DNA of 64,000 nt from Macrotrachela quadricornifera (Eukaryota; Rotifera; Eurotatoria; Philodinida; Philodinidae). The notes below the pieces were generated by a model. That model was not told where the DNA came from. It searched no databases and was given only the letters and a program-made list of their open reading frames with translations. The stretch covers positions 221,779 to 285,778 of the forward strand of contig JAJEKB010020998.1 in assembly GCA_022393335.1 (NCBI GenBank), read 5' to 3'. Below are positions 12,661 through 24,237 of this stretch, piece by piece; positions within the stretch are counted from its first letter, which is position 1, and every line of letters starts with the position of its first letter. A program made the position numbers and the translations under genes.

Positions 12661-13306
12661 ACTAACGAGGGAACCGTCCCAACTGATTCATTGCTTTTAA
12701 GTGGAAAGGGTGTGCATTATGTAGATCCTAATGGGCTATGAATACGCTGATAAAAGTTCGGGCCCATAGCTTACTACAGCGGAGATATTGCATTGTGAAG
12801 GGTATTTTTTCTTTCAGTCCCATGGTCCCCCTCAGGAACATCAGAAAAACTGACTTTCGAATTTCCAGTTGAAACTTTGCACTGAGATAGCTCTTAGAGA
12901 CAATAGTGCACTGTAAAAGTTTCATCTTTTTCAATCGCTCCTATTCTGAAATAATGACATCGAAATCTCCTATTATATAAGTGATATGGAGAAGATGTTG
13001 TTATCATAGTTATATCTTAGAATAGGAGCGATTGAAAAAGATGAAACTTTTACAGTGCACTATTGTCTCTAAGAGCTATCTCAGTGCAAAGTTTCAACTG
13101 GAAATTCGAAAGTCAGTTTTTCTGATGTTCCTGAGGGGGACCATGGGACTGAAAGAAAAAATACCCTTCACAATGCAATATCTCCGCTGTAGTAAGCTAT
13201 GGGCCCGAACTTTTATCAGCGTATTCATAGTCCATTAGGATCTACATAATGCACATCCTTTCCACTTAAAAGTAATGAATCAGTTGGGGCGGTTCCCTCG
13301 TAAGTC
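12661..13306. mobile_element. Young foldback element, near-identical arms
   Basis: The left arm (12661-12947) and right arm (about 13017-13306) are inverted copies about 97% identical around a 70-bp spacer. The outer ends read ACTAACGAGGGAACCG versus ACTTACGAGGGAACCG. Both arms can be read as the same 68-codon frame, at 12728-12934 (-) and 13032-13238 (+), differing at one residue; the arm identity explains this, not a gene. Part of the arm resembles the foldback at 30637-31112. Confidence 0.85.
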
Positions 13307-13559
13307 TAATAAATCTTGATTACAAGTTTCATTCTGGCTAATGTATTTTGATTATGTGAGCGAAATGGAACTTAGTTAGAATCAATATTGATGAATGATT
13401 ACTTGTCTGATTAGGTCCGACAACAATCATTGGCAATCTTATTGATTATGAAATAGAGCCGTTTATGGAGGACATGTTTTCATGATTTTTTTTATAATGA
13501 AATAATATTTTTTAATAGGATTAAAGTTCGAAATTTATTTTAGATTGGAATAAAAACTC

Positions 13560-16125
13560 ATGTCTATTGAACAAAAATATATTGTTTTGTTTGGTGAAAC
13601 TGGTAGTGGTAAGTATCGAATAATGAAATATTTATTAATAAAATTTATTTGAATTCGTTGTGTATTTTACAGGAAAGAGTACATTTATCAATTATCTTGT
13701 TAATTATTTTCATCGAGGAGATCTAGATAATCCTTGTATAGCGATTCCAAATCGTTTTTATGCTGGTAATATGGGATTTGTTAGTAGTGAAAATTTTGTT
13801 AATGATCCAAGCAGAAGTCAAACAAATGATTGTCATCAATATACATTTGAATCAGAAAATATTAAATTTCATTTTATCGATACTCCAGGTATCAATGATA
13901 CAGGTGGTCATCTTCAAGATAATAAAAATTTAGAAAAATTTTTTACTTTTATTCAACAAATACCTCATATCGATGCATTTATTCTTATAATGAATGGTGC
14001 TCAATCACGATATACAGTGAATATTCGAAATGTTTTGAGTAAAATTAAAGAACGAGTACCTAACGTTATTTATAAAAATATGTTTATTATTTTAACTAAT
14101 TGTTATTCATATACGGTTAATTTTAAATCAAGTAGTATTGGACTTTCGGATCAAAATCCTGTATTTTATATGCAAAATTCAGGATTTTCTTCAGATTCTA
14201 GAACTTGGCCTCCAGAAACACGAATATCATTAAACAATGAATTTCAAAATTCGATGAAAACAATTCGTTTAATTATTGATGAAATTCTCAAACAAAATCC
14301 TCAATCAACAGATACTTTTAAAAATATGAATGATGATCATAATAGACTTAAACGTGAATTACATAATGCACGCTTAGCATTTATGGATTTACAACAATTG
14401 GATGATGAGCTTAGTCAATTTGAATTGGTATCAAATATTCATCGTTCAAATAAAGAAAAATTTAAAAATTTCATTCAAGATAAAGAAATTACAGTTAATG
14501 TTCGTGTTAAAACTGATTATCATAATACAATATGTAGTAAATGCAATAAAGTGTGTCATGAAGATTGTCAACTTGATGAAATTCCATTTATAGGTCATAC
14601 AAACTTTATGCAATGTAAAGCAATGCATTCGGGCAAATGTACTCAATGTTATGGTCAATGTAAAGCAACAGATCATTATCATGATCGCTCAAAATTCATT
14701 AGAGAAAAACAAACAATAAAACAAGTGGTAAATAAACTTGAACAACGATATAATGAAGCAGTTCTTGAACAATCACATGCTGATATGAAATGTAGAGATA
14801 TACAAGAAGCTAAGAAAATGATCGATTTTGAAATTGAAAATCAATATAAAAATATCAAAGAAATTCTTGAACATATGCAACAGACATGTAATGGTTTAAA
14901 CGTAACAAATGAACTATATGATTTCATTATTGAATTGAAAAAAGATGTGACCGTACTCAAATCAAATTCGGTCATTGAACGAGCTCAAATATTCATATCC
15001 AAACTTGAACAATTGTGTGATGATTTTAACAGAATAAAAAGATCTAATTCTGATTATAATATTCAATCGATGTCATCATCAATTATTCTTACCAATAACG
15101 ATGATTCATCAAAACATCATAGTCTTGACCTTATGTCTAAAAAATCAGTGAAACCAATGCTAAGTTTATCACGACGACAAGAATCCTCGAATCTTTTACT
15201 AAAATCTCCAATTGATAACGATACTTCAGTATTCAATTATGTTGATAAAACGAGAGAAACAAAAATCGACAAAAGAGAAGATACAAAAGATAACACAATC
15301 ATGTCTCATTATATTTCATCGAAGAAAAAATTGCAAACAATTGAACAACAGCAACAATCAAATTGCGATAATGAATGGGTATCCAAGAATTTTGAAACAT
15401 ATACATTGGACCAATTGATTGTAATAAGTAAAGAAATTCATAAGGAACTTAAGAATCGATGTCTTGGTAAAACTCTTGGATTACTTTCCAATGAAGAACA
15501 TATTGAACTCTGTGAACAATATTCTCGACTTCAATCACAACAACAAGGAATAGTTTCGATTCAACAGGAACTTGAGAAAGAAATTCTTGATGAAATTGAA
15601 AATAATCCATTTAATATTGAACGAATAGATAGAATGAAAATTAAACAATTAGCTGCAGTTAATCTTTTATTGCAATCATCAGATAACATCACTACAAATA
15701 ATCAATCAATTTCTTCTACACTCGAATGTGTTTTGAGTGATAATAATATTGATTTTGGATTGATGCCAACAGAAAAGCTTTTATCAGAATATTATAGTGC
15801 TCATTCAAACAAAGATCATCGTCTTATTAAATGTATATTTGACGAATTGAAATGTCGTTGTCATGGTGATTATCCATTATTAATTCAAGAAAAACGAGCA
15901 TTATTCAATGAACTATGCAAAAAATATCGAAATACATCACTCGACATTCTTAAAAGTAAAATCATTGAAATTGAATCTAAGATTGATCAAAAATTAGAAG
16001 GTGATTTCGCTCGTATCGATAAAATTCGAAAAGAATTGATTTTAGAAGCAGCAGCAGTCAACTATCTAATTGATCCAAAACGAATTCGAATATTTCTGAT
16101 TCAAAATGAGATCAAATATCAATAA
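13560..16125 (+). CDS. Large GTPase with Cys/His cluster and duplicated C-terminal module (paralogue 1)
   Basis: Two exons: 13560-13608 and 13673-16125, with a 64-nt GT...AG intron (13609-13672) splitting the P-loop Gly codon. Spliced product is 833 aa. The start is set by an in-frame TAA just upstream; an acceptor-like TTTATTTTAG lies 16 nt before the ATG, suggesting a 5' UTR intron. GETGSGKS occupies residues 12-19, DTPG 86-89, and FYMQNSGF about 181-188, a block shared with the paralogues. A cluster C-x2-C-x3-CH-x2-C ... C-x2-C-x3-C-x4-H-x-H (304-353) probably binds zinc. Charged helical segments follow, then a low-complexity linker (about 470-585). Two related modules of about 90 residues end the protein (593-686 and 714-820). 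It is a P-loop GTPase of unknown function, diverged from the paralogues at 21.4 and 33.2 kb, which lack the P-loop intron and have a longer N-terminus. Confidence 0.9.
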
Positions 16126-16635
16126 ATGGTTTTGTTTTAATGAAACAATATTTTTCTTTTTTCTTCTTTGTTCATTCACAAGCTTCCTCTGTGTTTAAGC
16201 TCGAAATAAACGAAAAGAATATTTATCTTCATCCTTCATTATCAATTTCTATGAAAAATAAGAACCAAATAAAACCCATTCTCTACAACAACGGTCAACA
16301 GTTAATGATGAATGCTAATAATAGGCTTTCGATAATGAAAATTTTTTTTTCCTCATAATTACTTTCTATCATCAATTATATTTTTACAATGATTTAGGAA
16401 AACAAAAAACAAAACTTCTTGATAAATAACAAGCAACACTACCTAACAAAAAATTTCAGGACAATTACGCAAATATTATGAAATTTGCTTTTGGTTAAAA
16501 TAATCTCGAATCATAAATATGAAAGTCAAGGTCACAAGTACAAAATATGAGTTCAGAATAAAATGAATATTGTCAAAAGTAGAGAAACTTTAGTTTAGAA
16601 TAATCAAATTTTACAGTTGGACTGAGAAAAACCTG
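16126..16635. other. 3' flank of GTPase paralogue 1
   Basis: AT-rich, with AATAAA-like motifs. No independent gene recognised. Confidence 0.4.
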
Positions 16636-17471
16636 CCCATGTGAAAAAAAACGACGCTGTAAACAGCTTTAAACGGTGGAAAACGGCTGCTGTTACGATG
16701 ATTGTTTACGAAGCATCGTAAAACGATGGAATACGATTATAAACGATGTCGTTTAAGATGACTATTCCGGTGTCGCCAGAAACGACTGTCGTTATGATTG
16801 TCGTACGGCTACCGTTTTACTCCGCTTTTACAGCATTTTTACATCGAATTATAAAAGACACTTGAATGCGTGATTAGATAATGTCAGATAACCTATTAGC
16901 TATACCTCTTATTGATTTTTGAGGGTACCATCTTGGAATGTTTCTATGGAGCGCTTTTTTGCTCTCGAGGTGCATTTCATATTGTTCTTGTCAGTTATTT
17001 ATTATCGTAGCCAACGGCATTTGTACAGAATCATTTTTTATGTGTTCAACAGTTAGTATTCTTTTTAATAAAAATATAATCAATTATAATGAATTTTTTT
17101 TTTATTATTTTCAATCAAATAGAATATTAACATTAAATCGTAATTATATCATTTATTTCAGTTAATTCTTTTTTTGCTTATTTATGTAGATCTTATAACT
17201 AGACAGAAATGATAAGTATTATTTTTATTTCAAAATATTTTATTTATTTAGAACTCGCCGTTATTCACCGGAAACAGCTTTAACCGGCATCATTTACGTT
17301 CTGGTGAAAAATCGGTCCTCAATTGGAGCTCACATAAAACAGCAAAAAACGCTGCAAAGTGATGGAAAATGATAACTGTTTTTCACCATTTAAAGCACTA
17401 ATAACGCCGTTTCTTCATCATTCAAGGTGATTTAAGGCGTCGTTTCAGACGACGCGAACGATAGACATGGG
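16636..17471. mobile_element. Possible array-ended element (AACGACG-type motifs)
   Basis: It begins CCCATGT and ends ACATGGG. Inside each edge lie about 180-220 bp dense in AACG, CGTTT, AAACGATG and CGTCGTTT motifs in both orientations. The middle (16850-17250) is ordinary AT-rich DNA. No transposase, and no clear target duplication. The layout matches other array-ended elements in the window, but the shared terminus is short. Confidence 0.4.
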
Positions 17472-18560
17472 TACTCAAAACAACGTCAGATTAAAATATT
17501 GCTGTGAAATTTCGTGTCTATATAAATGAATGTCCGAGTGCATATGACTATGATGTATAGTTTTGTCTCTCATTAATATGCATGCCAACGTCTACAGAAT
17601 ACTTTAATTTTTGCTATATGTCGTTGTTCTGCATCTGATTACTTATATCATGTTACGAATTTTTTATATAACTACCCTTTTTTTCATGTTTCCATATAAT
17701 AAAAAATGAGAATTAGACATGGGAATGATTTACATTCTTGTTGATTTTATTGTTCAAGAAAACAATAGCATTTTTGAAAAATTTGTCCGAATTTAGGCTC
17801 AACTCAATATTTCTTTAGGCTGCCTAGACCGTTTATGTCACTAGTGAGACGATTAATGGAATACTCTTGTACTGTATCGAAAAACTATTAAATATTGACT
17901 GATTTGTAAACTATGACACGCTTCTAAACGTAAAGCAAAACGTTATTTTTATGAAAAATTTATATGAAACTCTTCGATTTATTTCACCATTTAATCAATC
18001 TAATATTGATATGAATGAATATAAATAATTGTTTAATAATCATCTTGGATTTAAATACAAGAATAGTGTATCAAGTTTTGATGTTTCAAACATCAATAGA
18101 AGAAAAACAATAATTTATAGTAATGTTCCTCAAATAAATTAAGCTTCGGTCTTATCCATATCATTCTGTATATTTCAGAATTGATTCATTATATGTGATA
18201 ATAATCTTTAGCACTTGAAAAAAAAGAAGATCATATCCAGTTATAGTAAACGTGTATCAAAAGAGAAAAAAAATTGATTGAAATCAATGCAATCGTTGCC
18301 AATCCATAGTAACAATTGATAATCATTGAGAATAAAGTGACTCTTATTCAAAACAGTAATATTTAGATATGCACTACCGCCAGTGTAGAACTGAAAAGTG
18401 GATTACAGATGTCCCACTCACACTCAAATGAGTACTCATGAATGTGAGGATTTCTTCCTAAAATTTCATTGGAAAGTACCTTACGAGATTATTAGTATTG
18501 AGTTGGCAAGAAAGTTTTGTTGTCTTTCTTTAAATTTTCATTTTATTTGTTTTTCTTTCA
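17472..18560. other. AT-rich intergenic DNA
   Basis: No gene or repeat recognised. Confidence 0.4.
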
Positions 18561-18564
18561 AACA

Positions 18565-19290
18565 TCGAACTAGTTTTCAATGATATATGCTCCATCATTA
18601 TCTATGACCTGCCGCCAACGCTCTGGTAGAGAAAAGATTCTATATTCGTAAAAGTCCTGAGATTTCTAGTTGAAAAAGTCAGTCACATCCGTTTTGAGGT
18701 TGCCTTCGTCATCGAATTTTTCCTCGCACAGGTGATTTGAGAGAGATCGAAACAAGTGATAGTCAGTAGGAGCGAAGTCCGGAGAGTAAAGTGGTTGAAG
18801 AATGGTAACCCATCCTAGTTTCAATGATTTTTCGTGGATCGATTTTGCAATGTGAGGCCTTGTGTTATCATGTAAAAACTAAACCCCATCTTGCTTGCCT
18901 TTAAGTTTTTGTGTAACACGATTCAATCGCTGACAATAGAGATCGACAGTGACAGTATATTCATCCGCTAGCAGTTCCCAATAGATATTCCTCAAGCACT
19001 CCATCAGACACTGAGCATCACTTTCTTCGAATGGAGATCGTTTTTCAGTATTACTGTACTGGTTTCATTAACGTTAAATCATTGGCGCTTGCGTGTATAA
19101 TTAATATATAAAATCCTCTTTTCATCACCGATAATAAGACTGTGAAGCCATTCTTAGTTACGATGAAATATCACTAAATCTATCCAAACATCAAGTCGGT
19201 ATCGAAGCTGATGGGCCAATAATTCCTATGGTATCTAAACTCCATATTTTCACGTCCTTCCTTTTTCATTTAGGTGTGTTTTCACCGTGG
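18565..19290 (-). pseudogene. Dead mariner transposase
   Basis: Minus-strand translation shows mariner landmarks in order: WLHSLIIGDEKRILYIN (first catalytic Asp in GDE), HDNTRPHIA (second Asp), and YSPDFAPTDYHLFRSL (third Asp region), then a Trp/Arg block ending in LPERWRQVI. The frame is broken by several stop codons, for example in the block corresponding to the usual WWD segment. The N-terminal helix-turn-helix part is mostly missing. Intact mariner transposases are about 345 aa, so this is a truncated, decayed copy. Terminal inverted repeats were not identified. Confidence 0.85.
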
Positions 19291-19318
19291 CATGAGAGCA
19301 TCCGACTTACTCTGCTAA

Positions 19319-19482
19319 CGAGGGAACATCCCCAGGTGCCCCGCTCCGATTTCGTTCGTTCATACATCATTCAATAGCGGACCTCGAGTAGGTAAAAAGC
19401 CTAAAAGGATTTCGGCCGACGGCTTTTTCTTCAGCAGTTAGAGCCATTTTATTGAAATTTTAGCTTATGGTACGGTATACAC
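19319..19482. repeat. Dispersed repeat, copy 2, ending at the gap
   Basis: Related to 7898-8055. It starts CGAGGGAACATCCCCAGG; the CGAGGGAAC motif also forms the outer ends of the foldback at 12661-13306. The repeat runs into the assembly gap, which may be why assembly failed here. Confidence 0.55.
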
Positions 19483-19882
19483 NNNNNNNNNNNNNNNNNN
19501 NNNNNNNNNNNNNNNNNNNNNNNNNNNNNNNNNNNNNNNNNNNNNNNNNNNNNNNNNNNNNNNNNNNNNNNNNNNNNNNNNNNNNNNNNNNNNNNNNNNN
19601 NNNNNNNNNNNNNNNNNNNNNNNNNNNNNNNNNNNNNNNNNNNNNNNNNNNNNNNNNNNNNNNNNNNNNNNNNNNNNNNNNNNNNNNNNNNNNNNNNNNN
19701 NNNNNNNNNNNNNNNNNNNNNNNNNNNNNNNNNNNNNNNNNNNNNNNNNNNNNNNNNNNNNNNNNNNNNNNNNNNNNNNNNNNNNNNNNNNNNNNNNNNN
19801 NNNNNNNNNNNNNNNNNNNNNNNNNNNNNNNNNNNNNNNNNNNNNNNNNNNNNNNNNNNNNNNNNNNNNNNNNNNNNNNNNN
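19483..19882. other. Assembly gap (400 N)
   Basis: 400 undetermined bases. The round number suggests an estimated or default scaffold gap. Confidence 0.99.
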
Positions 19883-20539
19883 TCGGTCTCTTACAGAAAA
19901 AAACTATTTATAGATATGAAAACCATTAATAAATGTAATTTCCAAAACATCATTAAAAATAGAACTTTTTGTACTACAAAAAACACGATAGAACGTGCTT
20001 TCTCATTTCTCTTCTAATATATGAAAAAATTAAAACAAAACAGAAAATGATATTGTTCAATGGTGAAGTTGCAAGAATTTTCTCAGAAATGTTTGCTTTT
20101 TGCCTTTAGCTTCCTCCTCATATTCATTCTCGCGAAATATGTCTGCTACAAAATTTGTAGTTCAGAAATTGTTCTTTCTAACACAAAAAGAATTGAGTTA
20201 ATTCAGAAGTCGGCTAGATCGTTTAACAGTATTTGACATTTTTCCAAAGACTTTTGCACTGCTTATCATATAAAATTTTGGAAGCCAAAAATAGTAATGC
20301 AATTGAAAAAATTATTGAAAAACTTGATTCGGGAAGCGAAAATTCTTCAAAATTTTAAGAAAACTGTCTTTTTGAACACTGTTTTCTGAGAACTCTTTCT
20401 CAAACAGGTTTTATCTAAGTGTTGATGGGTCATCTTTTATCATTACTTCTTAAGGTGATGGGTATTCTCCCTCTTTCTCTATTCCTACATTTTGATTTAT
20501 AGACTTGTTGTCTGGTGAAAGAAGAAAAATTTTTTATTA

Positions 20540-20597
20540 TTGGGGGAGGGGGGGGTGTTACACCCCTGACACCCTCCCCCCAGTCGCGCCACCCCTG
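20540..20597. mobile_element. hAT-like terminus, solitary
   Basis: The sequence CAGTCGCGCCACCCCTG, read on the complement as CAGGGGTGGCGCGACTG, resembles a hAT terminal inverted repeat. A C-rich and G-rich tract adjoins it (GGGGGAGGGG... and ...CCCTCCCCCC). A partial second ACACCCCTGACACC-like end faces it a few bases away. No full element can be delimited. Confidence 0.4.
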
Positions 20598-21388
20598 ATT
20601 ATAATAGTGACAGATCTTTTATCCGTATCGATTATATGTTTTCAAGAGTCCTTCATAATTTGCCCTGAACAACCATATCTCTATCATTACGATAGTGGAA
20701 AAAGTCATGACCCAAATAAGGGCAGTTTTCCTTTGAGCACACATACAATTAATTTTGAATTTTAAACCCGACTACAGTCAAGAAAATTTTCGAATAAAGT
20801 CATCGTATTCTCGTGTTGTTTAGAGTGTCCAATTGGAGAAGTTTTATGTTGGTCAAAAAGAACTCTGGTTGATATTTTCTCCATATAAAACAGTGTGGAT
20901 AATCATTGTCAATCAAAGTGATCTTGACAATAAAAAATTCAGTTTTTTTCCTCCTTGATATATCCCTAAATTTTTTTCTTTTATCTTTTGTCTTTTCTAT
21001 TAAAACTCACTTTATTCTGTAAACAGTAACAACAATAAATAACTGTTTATCGAAGAGAAAATTTTTTTAAAGTGTTAGAACTTTCAACAATAGTATAGAA
21101 TGTGATCGAATCCATCGAAAAACATGATATTGTTAATTACTTTTTTATGTCTCATTGAAAATAGATTTCTACGAGATTGGATCATAGGTGAGTGTTGTTT
21201 TTTTTTCTTTATTGGTAAAAATTGTATTATTTGATTAGTGAAATTATAAAAAAAAGTGCATGAAACATTTTCGAAATAGTCTCATTTATTTCGAGTTTAA
21301 AAGAAAGAAAAATGCTTTTAAAGGAAAAAAGTAGGCAAATAAAGATAATACAGTTTTACTAAAATGAAATGATTTACTATTGTTTAGT
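20598..21388. other. Intergenic DNA with a dispersed repeat segment
   Basis: Segment 20635-20740 resembles 32398-32480 (shared GTTTTCAAGAG, TTTGCCC and ATAGTGGAAAAA). The remainder is AT-rich 3' flank of the minus-strand GTPase. Confidence 0.4.
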
Positions 21389-24103
21389 CTATTTTGGAAT
21401 GAATGGCATTCGAATCTTACGTGAATCAATAAGATAATTCATTGCTGCGATTTCTAAAATTTTTTCTTTACCAATTTCTTCAATTCGAGTAAAATCAGAA
21501 TTTATTTGTCTATCAATAAGTGCTTCAATTTCGGCACTTCTCCGTTTAAGAGTATCGGATGCTGTATTTTTATATCGTTGGTATTGTTCATTGAATATTC
21601 CTTGATTACCTTGAATTAATAATGGATAATCTCCATGACAACGACGTCTAAGTTCATCAAAGATCAATTGTACATGACGATAGTTCTTATTAGTATGTGC
21701 CTGGTCGTATTGTATTAACAATAATTTTGTTGACATTTTATCAACATCTGTGTTATTGTTACTATTGACATTAGAATTTCGATCACTAATTGTACTGACA
21801 CTATCTGATAGTTGATCGATAGTATCGTAAATATTATTTCCGTGATCTGTTATTCGTAAATCTGTCCAACTTTGGTGAATATTGGATGGTGATGGAGCAG
21901 GTGGAGCAGTTTTTTTCAGTTCTTCAATTTGTGAATAAACAGCATGAATTTCAATAAGATCTTCAATCGGAATTTGTTCGATATTAAGTATATCTGGTCC
22001 AGTAATAGCATTTATACGATTCTTTAATTCTTCATAAATTGTATTTAAATCATTTATGTTATATGAATAGTATTTTCTACTGCTGTTCATGAATGTAATA
22101 TGTGCATTAGGTGCATTCATTATACCTGATGATTTTCCCAATGTACGTAATTCAAGTTCATAAATAATTGACTTTCTAATACGTTCCTCTGAACATTGAT
22201 GATATCGTTGAACTAATTCTGAAACAGAAAGTTTTGGATGTTCTTTAGGATCCATTGTTGATTTTGGTTCATCTTCTTTTTTGGGAGTAGATAATGGATT
22301 TTTCAAAGCATTCGTATTGTTATCTGAATCTTTATTTTCTTCTACATTTGTTTTCGGTCTTATAAGTCTTTGAACACTTTCAAGAGCTGCTTTATTTGAA
22401 TGCGATTTTGGTTGATTAGATAATGTATTATCTAAAGGTGTATTGATATCATTGTTAAAATTTGAATTAATATTGGATGTAGATGGAGAGATTGATGTAT
22501 TTAGCGTACGTTGTGTATTCATAATTTTCATAGTAGGTACATTATTTTTTTTAGCATTTTGATTTGCGGCAATTTGATCACAAAGTTCTTTCAAACTATT
22601 AATGAATTTTTCTGCTTGTTCTTTTGCATCTAAACAATGTAACATATTTGCTTCGATTTTAAGTTGTTCAACAAATGAATATAATTCTTGTGCAAGATTA
22701 AATCCCGAACATTTCTTATTTAATTCGAAACAAAGATTCTTGATATCTTCTCTTCTTTTTTCTAATGCTTGATCAAGTAATAATTTAGCATCTTCAGTTG
22801 ATGTAATTTTTTGTTGATAATCATTTATATTATTACATGCTTCATCATATTTTTGTTTTATTTCATCAATAATATCATTTACATTTTCAGTAGTTCTTGT
22901 AATCAATTTTCTTGCATGATAATGTTCTGAATAAGAACATTTTCCAACACATTGAGTACAAAATCCATCTTCAATAGCCCAACATTGTTGAAAAACTTCA
23001 TCACCAATTTCAGTTACTTCATCAAGTGCACATTCTCCATGACATACATTATTACATTTTTGACATAATGTACTATGATAATCAACATCGATCATTTCGA
23101 TTTTTTCTACTTGATGAAGAGTTGTATAATCTTTATATGAAATTTGTTGATTTTCAAATTGTTTTTTAAGATCTTCAAATGTTGATATTTCATCTTTCAT
23201 TTTTTGTATTTGACTAACTTCAAGACGAGCTTCATGTAAAACTGTTTTAATATTATTACGAAGATCTTTCATTATTATAAAATCTTCAACAGATTTTACT
23301 TGAAATGTATCAATTGTTTCTACAATATATTGAATTTCTAGCATTGATTCATTCCAACTTTTTTCAATTTTGTATCGAGCATCATTTGTCCATGTATGTG
23401 GATCTTGAGAAAAAGCTGAATTTTGCATATAAAATGGATATACAATTCCTGGTAAATCAAGAATTTGAATATGAAAATTAGATTCATAACGTGTTGTATT
23501 AGTTAAAACAAGAATAATTTGATCCATTACAGAATCAGGTAAATTTCCACGTAATTGAACAAAAGCATTACGAAGATTAATTGTATCTCGAGCAGTTGTA
23601 CCATTAACAACAATAATAATAGCTGTAAGTGCACCTATTTGTTCAACTTTACGAATAATACATTCTAAATTCTTTTCATCTTGTTGAAGACCACGTGTAT
23701 CAGAAAGACCAGGTGTATCGATGAAAAAATATTGTTTATTATTTTTTGAAAACATATATTGATTACATTTAACAGTTTTTGATGACGTTTTATTTTGAAT
23801 ATCATTTTCTTCATATCCGAAATTCTCAGTTACTCGTTGATAATATGCTGATGGAATTGCAATTCTTGGATTATCACAAGTACCATTTAGAAAATAATTA
23901 GTTAATTGATTAATAAATGTCGATTTTCCAGATCCAGTTTCACCGATGATAAGTATTTTTGCTACATTTGTTAAATCATATCTAATTAAATCAGAATCTA
24001 TTGATGAGTTTTCATCTTGTAATGGTGAGTCGGGATCATGATTGCCTATTTGCCCAGTAAAGGCATTTTTAAGTTTATGACCTATTTTTCGAACGAAACT
24101 CAT
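21389..24103 (-). CDS. Large GTPase with Cys/His cluster (paralogue 2)
   Basis: A single uninterrupted 904-aa frame. A splice acceptor (TTTTTAG) lies 9 nt before the ATG, as in paralogue 3, so a 5' UTR intron is likely. The basic, possibly amphipathic N-terminus MSFVRKIGHKLKNAF is absent from the other two. GETGSGKS is at 54-61, DTPG at 129-132, a probable base-recognition region LVLTNTTRYE near 198-207, FYMQNSAFSQDPHTW near 224-238, and the Cys/His cluster at 347-396. Coiled, charged helices and a Ser/Asn/Thr-rich linker follow. A conserved block containing LVQRYHQCSEER comes next, then the terminal module with RRRCHGDYPLLIQ. It is about 80-85% identical to paralogue 3 overall, with one nearly identical 240-nt tract. 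The likely activity is GTP binding or hydrolysis; cellular role unknown. Confidence 0.92.
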   Translation of the reverse strand: MSFVRKIGHKLKNAFTGQIGNHDPDSPLQDENSSIDSDLIRYDLTNVAKILIIGETGSGKSTFINQLTNYFLNGTCDNPRIAIPSAYYQRVTENFGYEENDIQNKTSSKTVKCNQYMFSKNNKQYFFIDTPGLSDTRGLQQDEKNLECIIRKVEQIGALTAIIIVVNGTTARDTINLRNAFVQLRGNLPDSVMDQIILVLTNTTRYESNFHIQILDLPGIVYPFYMQNSAFSQDPHTWTNDARYKIEKSWNESMLEIQYIVETIDTFQVKSVEDFIIMKDLRNNIKTVLHEARLEVSQIQKMKDEISTFEDLKKQFENQQISYKDYTTLHQVEKIEMIDVDYHSTLCQKCNNVCHGECALDEVTEIGDEVFQQCWAIEDGFCTQCVGKCSYSEHYHARKLITRTTENVNDIIDEIKQKYDEACNNINDYQQKITSTEDAKLLLDQALEKRREDIKNLCFELNKKCSGFNLAQELYSFVEQLKIEANMLHCLDAKEQAEKFINSLKELCDQIAANQNAKKNNVPTMKIMNTQRTLNTSISPSTSNINSNFNNDINTPLDNTLSNQPKSHSNKAALESVQRLIRPKTNVEENKDSDNNTNALKNPLSTPKKEDEPKSTMDPKEHPKLSVSELVQRYHQCSEERIRKSIIYELELRTLGKSSGIMNAPNAHITFMNSSRKYYSYNINDLNTIYEELKNRINAITGPDILNIEQIPIEDLIEIHAVYSQIEELKKTAPPAPSPSNIHQSWTDLRITDHGNNIYDTIDQLSDSVSTISDRNSNVNSNNNTDVDKMSTKLLLIQYDQAHTNKNYRHVQLIFDELRRRCHGDYPLLIQGNQGIFNEQYQRYKNTASDTLKRRSAEIEALIDRQINSDFTRIEEIGKEKILEIAAMNYLIDSRKIRMPFIPK

Positions 24104-24237
24104 TAGTAAAATCTAAAAATATTAATATAAATTTTAAAATCGTTCTTATTTTTATCATAAATAAATTAACACTAAATATCGATGTTATTCAATAGATTTT
24201 AATCTTCAATATTAATTTTAAATCGATATATTTTTAT

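Noticed and set aside
12728..13238. Two nearly identical 68-codon frames on opposite strands
   Set aside because: They are the two arms of one foldback element read outward from the same sequence; no domain or start context supports a gene.
19467..19913. 148-codon frame on the plus strand
   Set aside because: Almost entirely composed of the 400-N gap.
20505..20765. 86-codon frame as a gene
   Set aside because: It spans a hAT-like terminus and a dispersed repeat fragment.
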